Assembly (NCBI RefSeq): GCF_024166365.1
Contig: NC_064831.1
Span: 29,440,768 to 29,504,767, forward strand
Direction of reading: 5' to 3'
Source: Elephas maximus indicus
Lineage: Eukaryota; Chordata; Mammalia; Proboscidea; Elephantidae
Length of the DNA stretch: 64,000 nt
Part shown: piece by piece, positions 22,756-33,989 of the stretch
How the letters are laid out: each line of letters starts with the position of its first letter
Numbering within the stretch: the stretch's first letter is position 1
Notes under the pieces: model-generated
Databases searched by the model: none
Seen by the model: only the letters and a program-made list of their open reading frames with translations
What the model was told of the DNA's origin: nothing
Position numbers and translations under genes: made by a program

Positions 22756-23992
22756 ATGCAAAATGGAGATTTTTTTTTTTTCTTACTATAGGGTGGACTT
22801 GAATATGTTTGTTAACTGCAAGAAAGAAACCTAACAGGAAAGGAGAGTCTGGAAATACGGGAGAGGAGACTGCTAAAAAAACAAAGTTAGTGAAGAAGCT
22901 GTGACAGAGAACTGACTCAAGTCATAGAGGGAAAAATTGAAACATTTTCCTCTGATAAAAAGATTTTGAAAGACAAGAGGTAGTGAACAATTACCACAGG
23001 GGAGAAAGTAGCAAGATCACCTTTGTCTCCTTTGCTGTCTTCTCTAGGCCTGGTCTTTAATCCTATAGGTCAGCAGACTCCTGTAGATCAGCAACAGGAG
23101 CACTCAAAGAGCTGACATATTCTAGCTCTGCAATACAAATTTATGGACTTGAATTGGGAATTAGGAATCTGAGTTTCTGGTCTCCTCTCCCCACCCTACA
23201 TCCACCCCACCATCAGCATCATTTCCTAGTGACTTGGCTAAATTTTGTAGCCTTTTGGGACCTCAGTTACATCACTTGTAAAACAGCAGTAGCACTCTGT
23301 TCCCAGTTAGGGCTGGTTACTGGATCAATTGACCTCTCGGAATTCTTTCTGCTGTACAGAAAGAAATACTGTAGATAGACTGTTGCTTTGGATGAGGAGT
23401 GAGACTTCTGGCCAGGGAGATTTTCCTTCTAACATCATGGAGAAAAAAGGAAGCCAACCAAGCGGTATTCTCTATGGAAAGTTCCCAATGTCAAAGCAAC
23501 CTCAAAAGACAAACTTCCACTCTGAGGTCTAAATGAACTTCAGTATAGCTAATGCTAATGTTAACCAATATTGGGATTCATTGAATTTTTTAAATTTCTC
23601 TTATTTATATCAAGGAAAGCTGCATTGGGGTAACCACAGATGAACTAAGCAATCTCTTCAACAAACAAAAACATCTTAAATGACTTCATATAGAGTAAAA
23701 ATCTTTATCACAACGTTCAGATCTTGTAAGCATGGTATTTCTTAATAAAGAAGGGTGTCATTCAAAAAAGAGGAATTAGAAAAAGACAGATAGGCTTGAT
23801 TCACATCATCCTGTACTGTGTTTCTAGAGATCAAAACCTAAAAGAGTCAAGGCATCCTATTCCCATACCTGAACCATCTTGGTCTAAGGTTAGCAGAAAT
23901 ACAGCATGGAAGTCTCAACTGGAGGGTTTTCCAATAAAAGACATTTTTTTACAATAAGAATGAATTAGAAAGCTTCCCCTAACCTCAGCCCC
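22756..23992. other. Intergenic between the two L1s, nothing recognised
   Basis: Unique-looking DNA with short open frames at 23154-23378 and 23329-23532 that match nothing I recognise. Confidence 0.5.
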
Positions 23993-24008
23993 ACATCCTG
24001 ACACTTTG
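23993..24008 (+). repeat. Target-site duplication of the full-length L1, left copy
   Basis: ACATCCTGACACTTTG, followed directly by the element's poly-T (its poly(A) on the minus strand). Repeats with one mismatch at 31564-31579. Confidence 0.88.
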
Positions 24009-25020
24009 TTTTTTTGTTTTTAATTTTTATTGTGCGTTATGTGAAAGTTTACAAATCAAGTCAGTCTCTCACATAAAAACTTATATACACCTTGCTAAAA
24101 AAAAAAAAAATACCGCCAATTGCTATCCCCCTGAGACAGCCCACTCCCTCTCTCCACTCTCTCTTTTCGTGTCCTTTCCGCCAGCTTCTAACCTCCTGTA
24201 CTCTCTCATACCCCTCCAGACGGGAGATGCCCACATAGTCTCAGGTGTCCACCTGATCCAAGAAGCTCACTCCTCACCAGCATCCCTCTCCATCCCATTG
24301 TCCAGTCCAAACCCAGTCTGAAGAGTTGGCTTTGGGAATTGTTCCTGTCCCGGACCAACAGAAGGTCTGGGGGCCGTGACCACCAGGGTGCCTCTAGTCT
24401 CAGAGCAGTACTTCTGGTCTTTTTACGAGAATTTGGGGTCTGCATCCCACTCTCCTGCTTCATCAGGGATTCTCTGTTGTGTTCCCTGACAGGGCAGTCA
24501 TCGGTTGTAGCTGGGCACCATCTAGTTGTGATTTCAGGCTGATGTAGTCTCTGGTTTATGTGTCCCTTTCTGTCTCTTGGGCTGGTAATTACCTTGTGTC
24601 CTTGGTGTTCTTCATCCTCCTTTGGTTCAGGTGGGTTGAGACCGATTGATGCATTTTAAATGGCCACTTGCTAGCATTTAACACCCCAGATGCTGCTCTC
24701 CAAAGTGGGATGCAGAATGTTTTCTTAATAGATTTTATTATGCCAATTGACTCAAATGTCCCCTGAAACCATGGTCCCCAAACCCCTGCCCCTGCTACCC
24801 TGATCTTCGAAGCATTCAGTTTATTTAGGAAACTTCTTTGCTTTTGGTTTAGTCCAATTGTGCTAACCTAGCCTGTATTGTGCGTTGTCTTTCCCTTCAC
24901 CTAAAGTAGTTCTTATGCACTATCTAATTAGCGGGTACCCCTCTCACACCCTCCCTCCTTCCCCCCTCTCGTAACCATTTAAGAGTATTTTCTTCTCTGT
25001 TTAAACTATTTCTCAAGTCC

Positions 25021-28000
25021 TTATAATAGTGGTCTTATACAATATTGGTCCTCTTGCAACTGACTAATTTCACTCAGCATAATGTCTTCCAGATTCCTCC
25101 ATGTTATGAAATGCTTCACAGATTCATCACTGTTCTTTTTTGATGCATAGTATTCCATTGTGTGAATATACAATAATTTATTTATCCATTCATCCATTGA
25201 TGGGCACCTTAGTTGCTTCCATCTTTTTGCTATTGTAAACAGTGCTGCAGTGAACATGGGTGTGCATATATCTGTTTGTGTAAAGGCTCTTATTTCTCTA
25301 GGATATAATCCAAGGAGTGGGATTGCTGGATCCTATGATAGTTCTATTTCTCGCTTTTTAAGGAAATGCCAAATCAATTTCCAAAGTGGTTGTACTATTT
25401 TACATACCCACTAGCAATGTATAAGTGTTCCAGTCTCTCCACAACCTCTCCAACATTTATTATTTTCTGTTTTTTGGGTTAATGCCAGCCTTGTTGGAGT
25501 GAGATGGAATCTCATTATAGTTTTGATTTGCATTTCTCTAATGGCTAATGATCGTGAGCATTTGCTCCTGTATCTGTCAGCTACCTGAATGTCTTCTTTA
25601 GTGAAATGTCTCTTCATATCTTTTGCCCATTTTATAATTGGGTTATTTGTCTTTTTGTAGTTGAGTTTTAGCAGTATTATGTAGATTTTAGAGATCCGGC
25701 ACTGATCAGAAATGTCATACCTAAAAACTTTTTCCCAGTCTTTAGGTAATCTTTTTACTCTTTTGGTGAAGTCTTTGGATGAGCATCGGTGTTTGATTTT
25801 TAGGAGCTCCCAGTTATCTGGTTTCTCTTCTGCACTGTTAGTAATGTTTTATATACTGTTTATGCCACGTATGAAGGCTCCTAAAGTTGTCCCTACTTTT
25901 TCTTCCATGATGTTTATCGTTTTAGATTTTATATTTAGGTCTTTGATCCATTTTGAGTTAGCTTTTGCGCATGGAGTGAGGTATGGGTCTTGTTTCGTTT
26001 TTTTACAGATGGATATCCAGTTACACCAGCACCATTTGTTAAAAAGACTGTCTTTTCCCCCATTTAACTGCTTTGGGGCCTTTGTCAAATATCAACTGCT
26101 CATATGTGGATGGATTTATGTCTGGATTCTCAATTCTGTTCCATTTGTCTCTGTATCTCTTGTTGAACCAGTACCAGGCTGTTTTGTCTACTGTGGCAGT
26201 ATAACAGGTTCTAAAATCAGGTAGAGTGAGGCCTCCCACTTTGTTCTTCTTTGTCAGTAATGCTTTACTTATCCGGGGCCTCTTTCCCTTCCATATGAAG
26301 TTGGTGACTTGTTTCTCCTTCTCATTAAAAAATGTCGTTGGAATTTGGATCAGAATTGCATTAAATCTATAGATCACTTTTGGTAGAATAGACATTTTTA
26401 TAATGTTAAGTCTTCCTATCCACGAGCAAGGTATGTCTTTCCACTTACGTACGTCTCTTTTGGTTTCTTCCAGAAGTCTGTTGTAGTTTTCTTTGTATAA
26501 GTCTGTTACTGCTCTAGTAAGATTTATTCCCAGTATTTTATCTTCTTGGGGGCTACTGTGAATGCTATTGATTTGGTGATTTCCTCTTCAATGTTCCTTT
26601 CAGGTTATAGAGGAATCCAACTGATTTTTGTATGTTTATCTTGTATCCTGCTGATCTGCTGAACTCTCCTATTAGTTTCAGCAGTTTTCTTGAGGATTCC
26701 TGAGGGTTTTCTGTTTATAAGATCATGTCATCTGCAAACAGAGATACTTTTACTTCTTCCATGCCTGTCTGGACGCCCTTTATTTCTTTATCTAGCCTAA
26801 TTGCTCTGGCTAGGACCTCCAGCACAATGTTGAATAAGACTGGTGATAAAGGGCATCCTTGTCTGCTTCCCGATCTCAGTGGGAATGCTTTCAGGCTCTC
26901 TCCACTTAGGATGATGTTGGCTATTGGCTTTATATAAATGCCCTTTATTATGTTGAGGAATTTTCCTTCTATTCCTATTTCACTGAGAGTTTTTATCAGG
27001 ATTCGGTATTGAACTTTGTCAAATGCCTTTTCTGCATCAATAAATAAAATCATGTGATTCTTGTCTTTTGTTTTATTTATATGATGGATTACATTAATTG
27101 TTTTTCTAATGTTGAACCATCCCTGCATAACTGGTATGAATACCACTTGGTCATGGTGAATTATTTTCTTGATATGTTGTTGAATTCTTTTGGCTAGAAT
27201 TTTGTTGAGGATTTCTGCATCTAAGTTCATGAGGGATATAGGTCTGTAATTTTCTTTTTTCATGGTGTCTTTACCTGGTTTTGGTATCAGGGATATGGTG
27301 GCTTCATAGATTGAGATTGGGAGTATTCTATCCTTTTCTCTGCTCTGAAATACCTTTAGTAGTAGCGGTGTTAACTCTTGTCTGAAAGTTTGGTAGAACT
27401 CTGCAGTGAAGCTGTCTGGGCCAGGGCTTTTTGCGGGGGTGAGGGGGGGAGTTTTTTGGTTACCTTTTCAAACTCTTCTTTCGTTGTGGGTCTGTTTAGT
27501 TGTTCTACGTCTGTTTGTGTTAGTTAAGGTAGGTAGTGTGTTTCTAGGAATTCATCCATTTCTTCTAGATTTTCAAATTTGTTAGAGTATAATTTTTCAT
27601 AGTAATCTGATATGATTCTTTTATTTTCAGTTGGGTCTGTTGTAATATCGCCCATCTCATTTCTTATTTGGGTTACTTGCTTCTCCTGTTTTTCTTTTGT
27701 CAGTTTGGCCAGTGGTTTATCGGTTTTGTTGATTTTTTCAAAGAACCAGCTTTCGGTCTTGTTAACTCTCTGAGTTGTTTTCCCGTTTTCTATTTCATTT
27801 AGTTCTGCTCTAATTTTTATTATTTGTTTTCTTCTGGTGCCTGTGGGTTTCTTTCGTTGCTCTTTTTCTATTTGTTCAAGTTGTAGGGATAATTCTTGGA
27901 TTTTGGGCCTTTTTTGTTTTTGTTTGTGTGCATCTGTTGATATAAATTGACCTCTGAGCACCGCTTTAGCTGTGTCCCAAAGGTTCTGATAGGAAGTGCT

Positions 28001-28829
28001 TTCATTCTCGTTGGATTCTATGAATTTCTTTATTCCATCCTTAATGTCTTCTATAATCCAGTCTTTTCTGAGCAGGGTATTGTTCAGTTTCCAAGTGTTT
28101 GATTTCTTTTCCCTGCTTTTTCTGTTATTGATTTCTACTTTTATGGGCTTATGGTCAGGAAGATGCTTTGTAATATTTCAATGTTTTGGATTCTGCTAAG
28201 GCTTGCTTTATGACCTAATATGTGGTCTATTCTAGAGAATGTTTCATGTGCACTAGAAAAGAAATTATACTTGGCTGCTGTTGGGTAGAGTGTTCTGTAT
28301 ATGTCTATGACGTCAAGTTGGTTTACTGTGGCATTTAGATCTTCCATGAATTTATTGAGCTTCTTTCTGGATGTGTTGTTCTTCACTGAAAGTGGTGTGT
28401 TGAAGTCTCCTGCTATTATTGTGGAGCTATCTCACTTTTCGATGCTGATGGAGTTTATGTGTCTTGCAGCCCTGTTGTTCGGTGCATAAATATTTAAAAT
28501 GGTTATATCTTCTTGGTATATTGTCCCTCTAATCATTATATAGTGTCCTTCCTTATCCTTTATGATGGATTTAACTTTAAAGTCTATTTTGTCAGAAATT
28601 AATGTTGCCACTCCTGCTCTTTTTGATTGTTGTTTGCTTGATATATTTCTTTCCATCCTTTGAGTTTTAGTTTGTTTTTGTCTCTAAGTCTAAGGTGCGT
28701 CTCTTGTAGGCAGCATATAGACGAATCCTGTTTTTTAATCCATTCTACCACTCTTTGTCTCTTTATTGGTGCATTTAGTCCATTTACATTCAGCATAATT
28801 ATGGATAGGTGTGAATTTAGTGCTATCAT
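25021..28829 (-). pseudogene. L1 ORF2 (endonuclease/reverse transcriptase), broken
   Basis: The protein starts 'MIALNSHLSIIMLNVNGLNAP' and shows the AP-type endonuclease landmarks 'CCLQETHL', 'ILNIYAPN' and 'SRIDHILGHKASL' (28829-28141). The reverse transcriptase follows, with '[23 protein letters not shown]' and the catalytic 'FADDMIL' (27263-26715), and then a C-terminal cysteine-rich knuckle 'CWRGCGETGTLIHC' (near 25411). It ends 'QYCIRPLL' at 25021. The frame is split into at least nine pieces by stops and frameshifts, so the protein cannot be made. Normal length for an L1 ORF2 (about 1270 codons). Confidence 0.93.
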
Positions 28830-29279
28830 TTTGAAGTCTTTTTTGTGTGTTGTTCACAGTTTCTTTTTCCCACTTAATTTTATGTGCTGAGTAGATTATC
28901 TTTATATGTTTTCCTTTCCTCATGTTCATTGTTGTTGATTGTGTTCCTGCTGGGCCTCTTTTTTTCTTGTATTCTATTTTGATGCGTAGGATAGTTTGTC
29001 TCCTTTGTGGTTACCTTATTATTTACCCCTATTTTTCTAAATTTAAACCTAGCTTTTATTTCTTTGTATCACCTTGTCTTCCTCTCCATATGGAACACCT
29101 ATGACTACAATTCTTAGTCCCTCTTTATTGTTTTAATGTCTTCTTTTACATAATAATATCATTGTTTCCCGGTTTTGAACTTTTTTTATCTTGATTTATT
29201 TTTGTGATTTCCCTGTCTGGCTAGACTTCTGATTGCTCTGCCCAGTGTTCTACTCTTGTGTTAATACCTGATATTATTG

Positions 29280-30286
29280 ATTATCTAACCAAAGAACTCC
29301 CTTCAGTATTTCTTGTAGTTTGGTTTGGTTTTTACAAATTTCCTAAACTTCTGTTTATCTGGAAATGTTCTATTTCACCTTCATATTTGAGATGCAGTTT
29401 TTCTGGATATATGATTCTTGGCTGGCAATTTTTTTCTTCAATTTTTTATGTAAGTCATCCCATTGCCTTCTTGCCTGCATGGTTTCTGCCAAGTAGTCCA
29501 AGCTTATTCTTATTGACCCTCCTTTGTAGGTGACTTTTTGTTTACCCCTAGCCGCTCTTAAAATTCTCTCTTTATCTTTGGTTTTGGCAAGTTTCATCAT
29601 AATATGTCTTGGTGATTTTCTTTTAAAATCTACCTCATGCAGAGTTCGATGAGCATCTTGGATAGATATCTTCTCATCTTTCACAATATCAGGGAAGCTT
29701 TCTGCGAACAAATCTTCAACAATTCTCTCTGTATTTTCTGTTATCCCTCCTTTTTCTGGTACTCCAATCACTCATAGGTTATTTCTCTTGATAGAGTCCC
29801 ACATGATTCTTAAGGTTTCTTCATTTTTTTAAATTCTTTTATCTGATTTTTCTTCAAATATATTGGTGCCAAGTGCTTTATCTTAAGCTCAGAACTTCTG
29901 CCTTCCACTTGCTCGATTCTGCTCCTCTGACTTACTACTGAGTTGTCTAATTCTGTAGTTTTATTGTTAATCTTCTGAATTTCTGATTGCTGTCAGTCTA
30001 TGGATTTTTCCAGCTTATCAAATTTTTCATTATGTTCCTGAATAATCTTTTTAATTTCTTCAACTGCTTTATCTGTGTGTTCCTTGGCTTGTTCTGCGTA
30101 TTGCCTGATTTCCTTCCTGATGTCTTGAAGGGTTCTGTATGTTAATCTTTTGTATTCTGCCTCTGGTAATTCCAGGAAGGCACTTTCATCTAGAAGATCC
30201 CTTGTTTCTTTGTTTTGAGAGCTTATTGAGGTGATCATGGTCTGTTTCTTTAAGTGACTTGATATTGACTGTTGTCTCTGAGCCAT
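29280..30286 (-). pseudogene. L1 ORF1, broken, twin of 21733-22735
   Basis: Same segments as the plus-strand copy: 97-residue N-terminal part (30286-29993) ending at the same stop, and a 133-residue C-terminal part (29771-29370) differing by one residue (His for Tyr in 'DDL[H/Y]KK'). The shared lesions show the two copies have a recent common sequence history. Confidence 0.92.
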
Positions 30287-31563
30287 CTATAATTTATCAT
30301 ATTAGTTTATTTTATGTTTGCTTACTGTGTCATAGCTTCTTACTTTGTTTGGTTTTGAAATGTCCAAATGGGTTGCTTGAGTGAGATAGCTTGATTATTT
30401 TTGCCTTTGGAGCTTTGACGTCCTGTCCCCAGATGGCTAGAGCTGTTTTCAGGTATATCAGTCTAGAAGTCCATTCACTTTTCTTGTATGAATTCAGCTC
30501 AAGTGTCCAGGTAGCTGATCATCAAGTGTGTGGTACCAGGTCTGTCCTACAGTCTTAGATGGGCAGGGGTGGTTGGTGTAGGTACTGGTATCTGGTTGCA
30601 GCAGGGTGTCACGCTCTGAACAAAGCAGGGGGCTGAGAATCATCCCGCAAGTGTCTCTGAGGAAAGGGTGTACCTGTTCCCTAAAGCGTACAGGTGGGCC
30701 GGTTCTGCAGATGGACCATGGACACCCAATATTTTTCATTGTAAGGACTGGGAGGTACCAGTTATCCTTGGACCCCTGTTTCAGGTGGTTGGGTAATCTG
30801 GTGGAGCCACCAGTCCTTAGGCCCCTGATGTGGGTAGGTGAGGACCCTGTTTCATAGGCAAAGCAATGTCAAATATCAAACACCCACCTCTCCACTGCAC
30901 AGCTGAAACAGTTGGAGTCTGCCAACAAGGGCCTATTCTCCTGAAATAGGCCCACACAAGTCCATGCAGAGGGGAGAGGTACTCAAAGTCCATGGACCGT
31001 TTATGCCTGGACAGGAGCTGCTTCTGTCCTGAGCTCCCCCGGTTATTGGAGCTGGCAAATTATCTTTTCCCCCTGTTGTGAATTTTTCCCTTCTCCAAGG
31101 CCTTGAGGATGGCTCTAAGTGCTCAACAGGGCCTATCTCAGGCCCAGGGAGATCAACAGCCACTGAAGCCAGCTTGGGGTTGGGGGAGCGTGGTAAAATA
31201 TACACAAGTACTTAGCTTTTGCTGAGAGCACTGTTCTTCTCTGGTTCTGGAGGTGTGAGTAGGCTGTGTGGCTGGCTGCTTCTCCCTGAGGAAACTGTGA
31301 CCAAATGCTAGTAGCAGCCCACTGCAGCCACTTCCGGGAATGCTGCCTGATGTCTCCCAGAGATTCAGGTACAGTAACTCCTCTCCACTTCTGAACTGTC
31401 TGTACCCCCCTCTGCCCCTCAGTTCATTTTCTAGCCTTGCCTTTGATGTTCAGGGCTCCAACTTTGTCATAAATATACTCATTTCACTTGTTTTTTCAGG
31501 TCTTTGTTGTAAGAGGGCTTGCAGGAAGTGTCTGTCTATTCTGCCATATTGGCCCCACCTCCT
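30287..31563 (-). promoter_or_regulatory. L1 5'UTR (internal promoter region)
   Basis: The ~1.27 kb between the element's 5' end and ORF1. In L1s this region holds the internal RNA polymerase II promoter; activity here is inferred from family knowledge only. The outer ~300 bp (31262-31562) is diverged from the plus-strand twin while the inner ~970 bp is nearly identical to it. Confidence 0.7.
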
Positions 31564-31579
31564 ACATGCTGACACTTTG
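31564..31579 (+). repeat. Target-site duplication of the full-length L1, right copy
   Basis: ACATGCTGACACTTTG, matching 23993-24008 at 15 of 16 positions, directly beyond the L1 5' end. Confidence 0.88.
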
Positions 31580-32149
31580 AATTGCCCCCTCTATAGCCTC
31601 TGCCCAAGTCTGGCCAGAATGATAGTGCCAGGGATAGGCTGTGGAACAGCCTGAGTCACAAACCTCACCTTCAAGGCCAAGACCTGGATTGCTGCAAAAC
31701 TCTGTATACAGCCTCGCAGGAACATTAATGAAATCTGAGAACTGACAGTCCTCCCAACCCATCCTCTGGTGTTTTTTTTAGGCCAAGGACAACCTAGAGC
31801 TGGGTCCCTCCCTGGCCATCTCTTTATTTTGTTCTGTACCACCACCACCCCACCAACCATTCTTAACCCCTTGACCAGAACCAAAGACCCTCTGTGGAAA
31901 GGTAGGTGCAATGACATACCTTCTTCTGTGGAATTTACTCATCTCGGTCAGGGAGCTGGAAACTGGACAGCGTATTCACTGCCAAATTTAAATCTAGGAC
32001 TGGTAATGCAGGAAGTCAGATTATATCCTGCCTATACTTTTTTTTATATATACTTTATGTTAAATTATGACCAAGAAATAAAATGACATATAATAAAAAA
32101 AAAGAGCAAACATTTATTCAGCTCCTGAAATGTACAAGCGAGATAAGTT
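31580..32149. other. Intergenic, nothing recognised
   Basis: Overlapping open frames on both strands (31562-31917 minus, 31769-32086 plus) have no family features. No repeat seen until the SINE at 32150. Confidence 0.5.
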
Positions 32150-32332
32150 TTGTTGTTGCTAGCTGCCATCGAGTCAGCCCCTAACTCATGGTGACCCCAA
32201 GCACAGTAGGATCACACCCTTGTGATCCATAGGGTTTTCACTGGCTGATTTTTTTTAAAGCAGATTTCCATGCCTTTCTCCTAGCCTGCTTAGTCTGGAA
32301 GCTCTGGTGAAACCCGCTCAGCATACAGCAAC
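32150..32332 (-). mobile_element. tRNA-Gly-type composite SINE, head lost
   Basis: 'gttgttgctagctgccatcgagtcagcccc', 'gtgatccatagggttttcactggctgatttt', 'ctgcttagtctggaagctc' and 'gctcagcatacagcaac' follow the family order in reverse. It stops where the unclassified repeat copy 2 begins, so the tRNA-like head is absent. Confidence 0.85.
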
Positions 32333-32708
32333 ATGAGAAACAGCTTGATTGCATTCTCTTGTCTTGGCCAACTGTTCATTTGGACTGTCAAAATTCAAAG
32401 AGAATCAAACTGCAGGTGAAGCCTAAAGGACTCAAAAGCAACTGGTTTGGTTCAAGGTTGGAATAAACAAATAAAAGGATTCTTAATCATAAAAAAAAAA
32501 TTTTTTTTTTTTTTTTAATCATAGTTTTGGAACAGTAGCCCTAAAAAATTCATCGTCCATGTACCCTGACATTTTAAGATGCCTGGGAAGTCATGGATTA
32601 AAAAAGTCCACCTAGAGAGGTCAGACCTGCTATGTGCACTCCAAATCAGCCTACCCAGTCAAACCCTGGTCATCTAGAATGGATTAAGGGTTACTTATCA
32701 TTTCATGC
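32330..32708 (+). repeat. Unclassified ~350-bp repeat, copy 2
   Basis: Direct repeat of 16685-17036. It is longer by a ~27-bp A/T block at 32490-32517 (an A run followed by a T run) bracketed by repeats of 'aatcat'. It adjoins the truncated SINE on its left, a junction that copy 1 does not have. Confidence 0.75.
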
Positions 32709-33437
32709 AAGTCTCTACTGGCAGACATGAAGTGCACTGACTGGGATACAGGATGAAAAAACAAGTTTCCAGCCCTCCAGGAGTTCACATTCTAAACCTG
32801 ACCCTTGGCTATAAGTGTGCTTTTCTCCTGCCTTCTTGTTTCTTATACACTGCCTGCAAGGAGGTTCATGCAAAGTGGCAGAGAGGAGGTTCCCATGGGA
32901 CAGGTTACTTTTTTGTTTTAAAGCCACACCAATGGAATAGAGACCTTCCTGAGACTAATAACAGGTGAACAGGACTGGTTGTGTCTCTAGAAAGGAATGT
33001 TTTATAGCTCCAAAAGAAATTTTCTATGGATTGGTTTGTAGTAAAAAATATAACATTCGTAGTCTCATACTATAAAATGGTCCTCATATGAGTTAAGAAC
33101 ACATAATATATGCTCTCAGGACCAAGTGTTTGATGCAAAATGATGCCCGTGCAGTGTCCAAGCTGCCATGGTAAATGTAGAAAATCAACATTGAAGCCAA
33201 ATGTTGGTAATCGGTTGCGTTTATGATAAACTGCCTCTTAACCTGTGGTCATGTCTTATTTCTCCTATTACAATTTAACTTCCAGAAACAAGAAATGTGC
33301 CATCTTCTTCCTTCCCTTCCCTGTTCGAGTGCCCTTTGTTTCACTTATACATACACATTACTGCAAATGGTTTCAGTAATTTTTTTTAATATTCATTCAA
33401 CATTGAATGAATGAACGAGGCATCAAAGCTATATCAA
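32709..33437. other. Intergenic, nothing recognised
   Basis: No gene or repeat family that I can support. Confidence 0.5.
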
Positions 33438-33442
33438 GCATG

Positions 33443-33984
33443 TGTGATGGTTAAGATTCTGTGTCAACTTGGCTGGGCCATGATTCTCAGTGGTTTGACA
33501 GTTATGATGTAGTTTGGCAGCTCTGTAATGATATAATCACCTCCATAATGAGATCTGATATAATGTAATCACCTCCATGGTGAGATTGGTTATGACCAGC
33601 CCATCAGTTGAAAAGGAGTTTCTTTGGGGGTGTGGCCTGCATCAATACAGGCGGACTTTCTGGCAAAGTTGGTGGGCTTTTGCTTGCTCTGGATTCTGCA
33701 GCTGACTCCTGTTCGTATGACCTCCGGTTCTTGGGACTTGAGCTAGCAGCTTACCTACTGATCTTGGGATTCATCAGCCTCCACAGCCTGTGAGCCAGAG
33801 GCCTGCTATCTTACCTGCTGATCTTGTGTCTGTCAGTCCCTGCAGCTACGTGAGTCAGGAGAAGCCTCCAGCCTGACCCACGGACTTGGGGCTTTCCAGC
33901 CTCTACAACTGTGTGAGCCGCTTCCTTGAGATAAGTCTATGTGTATCACCAGTTTTGCTTCACTAGAGAACCCAGCCTAAGACA
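33443..33984 (+). mobile_element. Solo LTR, MLT2/ERVL-like, with 5-bp target duplication
   Basis: Starts TGTGATGGTTAAGATTCTGT followed by 'caacttggctgggcc', and ends 'agagaacccagcctaagaca'. These are the ends known from ERVL-type (MLT2-like) LTRs. TG...CA ends are flanked by GCATG at 33438-33442 and 33985-33989. It has a U3-R-U5-like layout with no internal retroviral sequence next to it, so it is a solo LTR. Confidence 0.85.
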
Positions 33985-33989
33985 GCATG

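Larger units (their letters stand above)
24009..31563 (-). mobile_element. Full-length L1 LINE (~7.55 kb)
   Basis: Minus-strand element with all parts in order: 5' end 'ggaggtggggccaatatggc' (31562), 5'UTR (to ~30287), ORF1 (30286 to ~29280), an inter-ORF region of ~450 bp, ORF2 (28829-25021), a 3'UTR of ~1 kb and an A tail (T-run from 24009 on the plus strand). A 16-bp target duplication with one mismatch (23993-24008 and 31564-31579) fixes its limits. Both ORFs are disrupted, so it is no longer autonomous. It matches the plus-strand element at 20458-22741 almost perfectly over ORF1 and most of the 5'UTR. Confidence 0.95.

Noticed and set aside
20458-31563. Assembly artefact as explanation of the inverted L1 arms
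   Set aside because: Not excluded, but separate target duplications, a diverged first 300 bp and a few private mismatches argue for two real loci.
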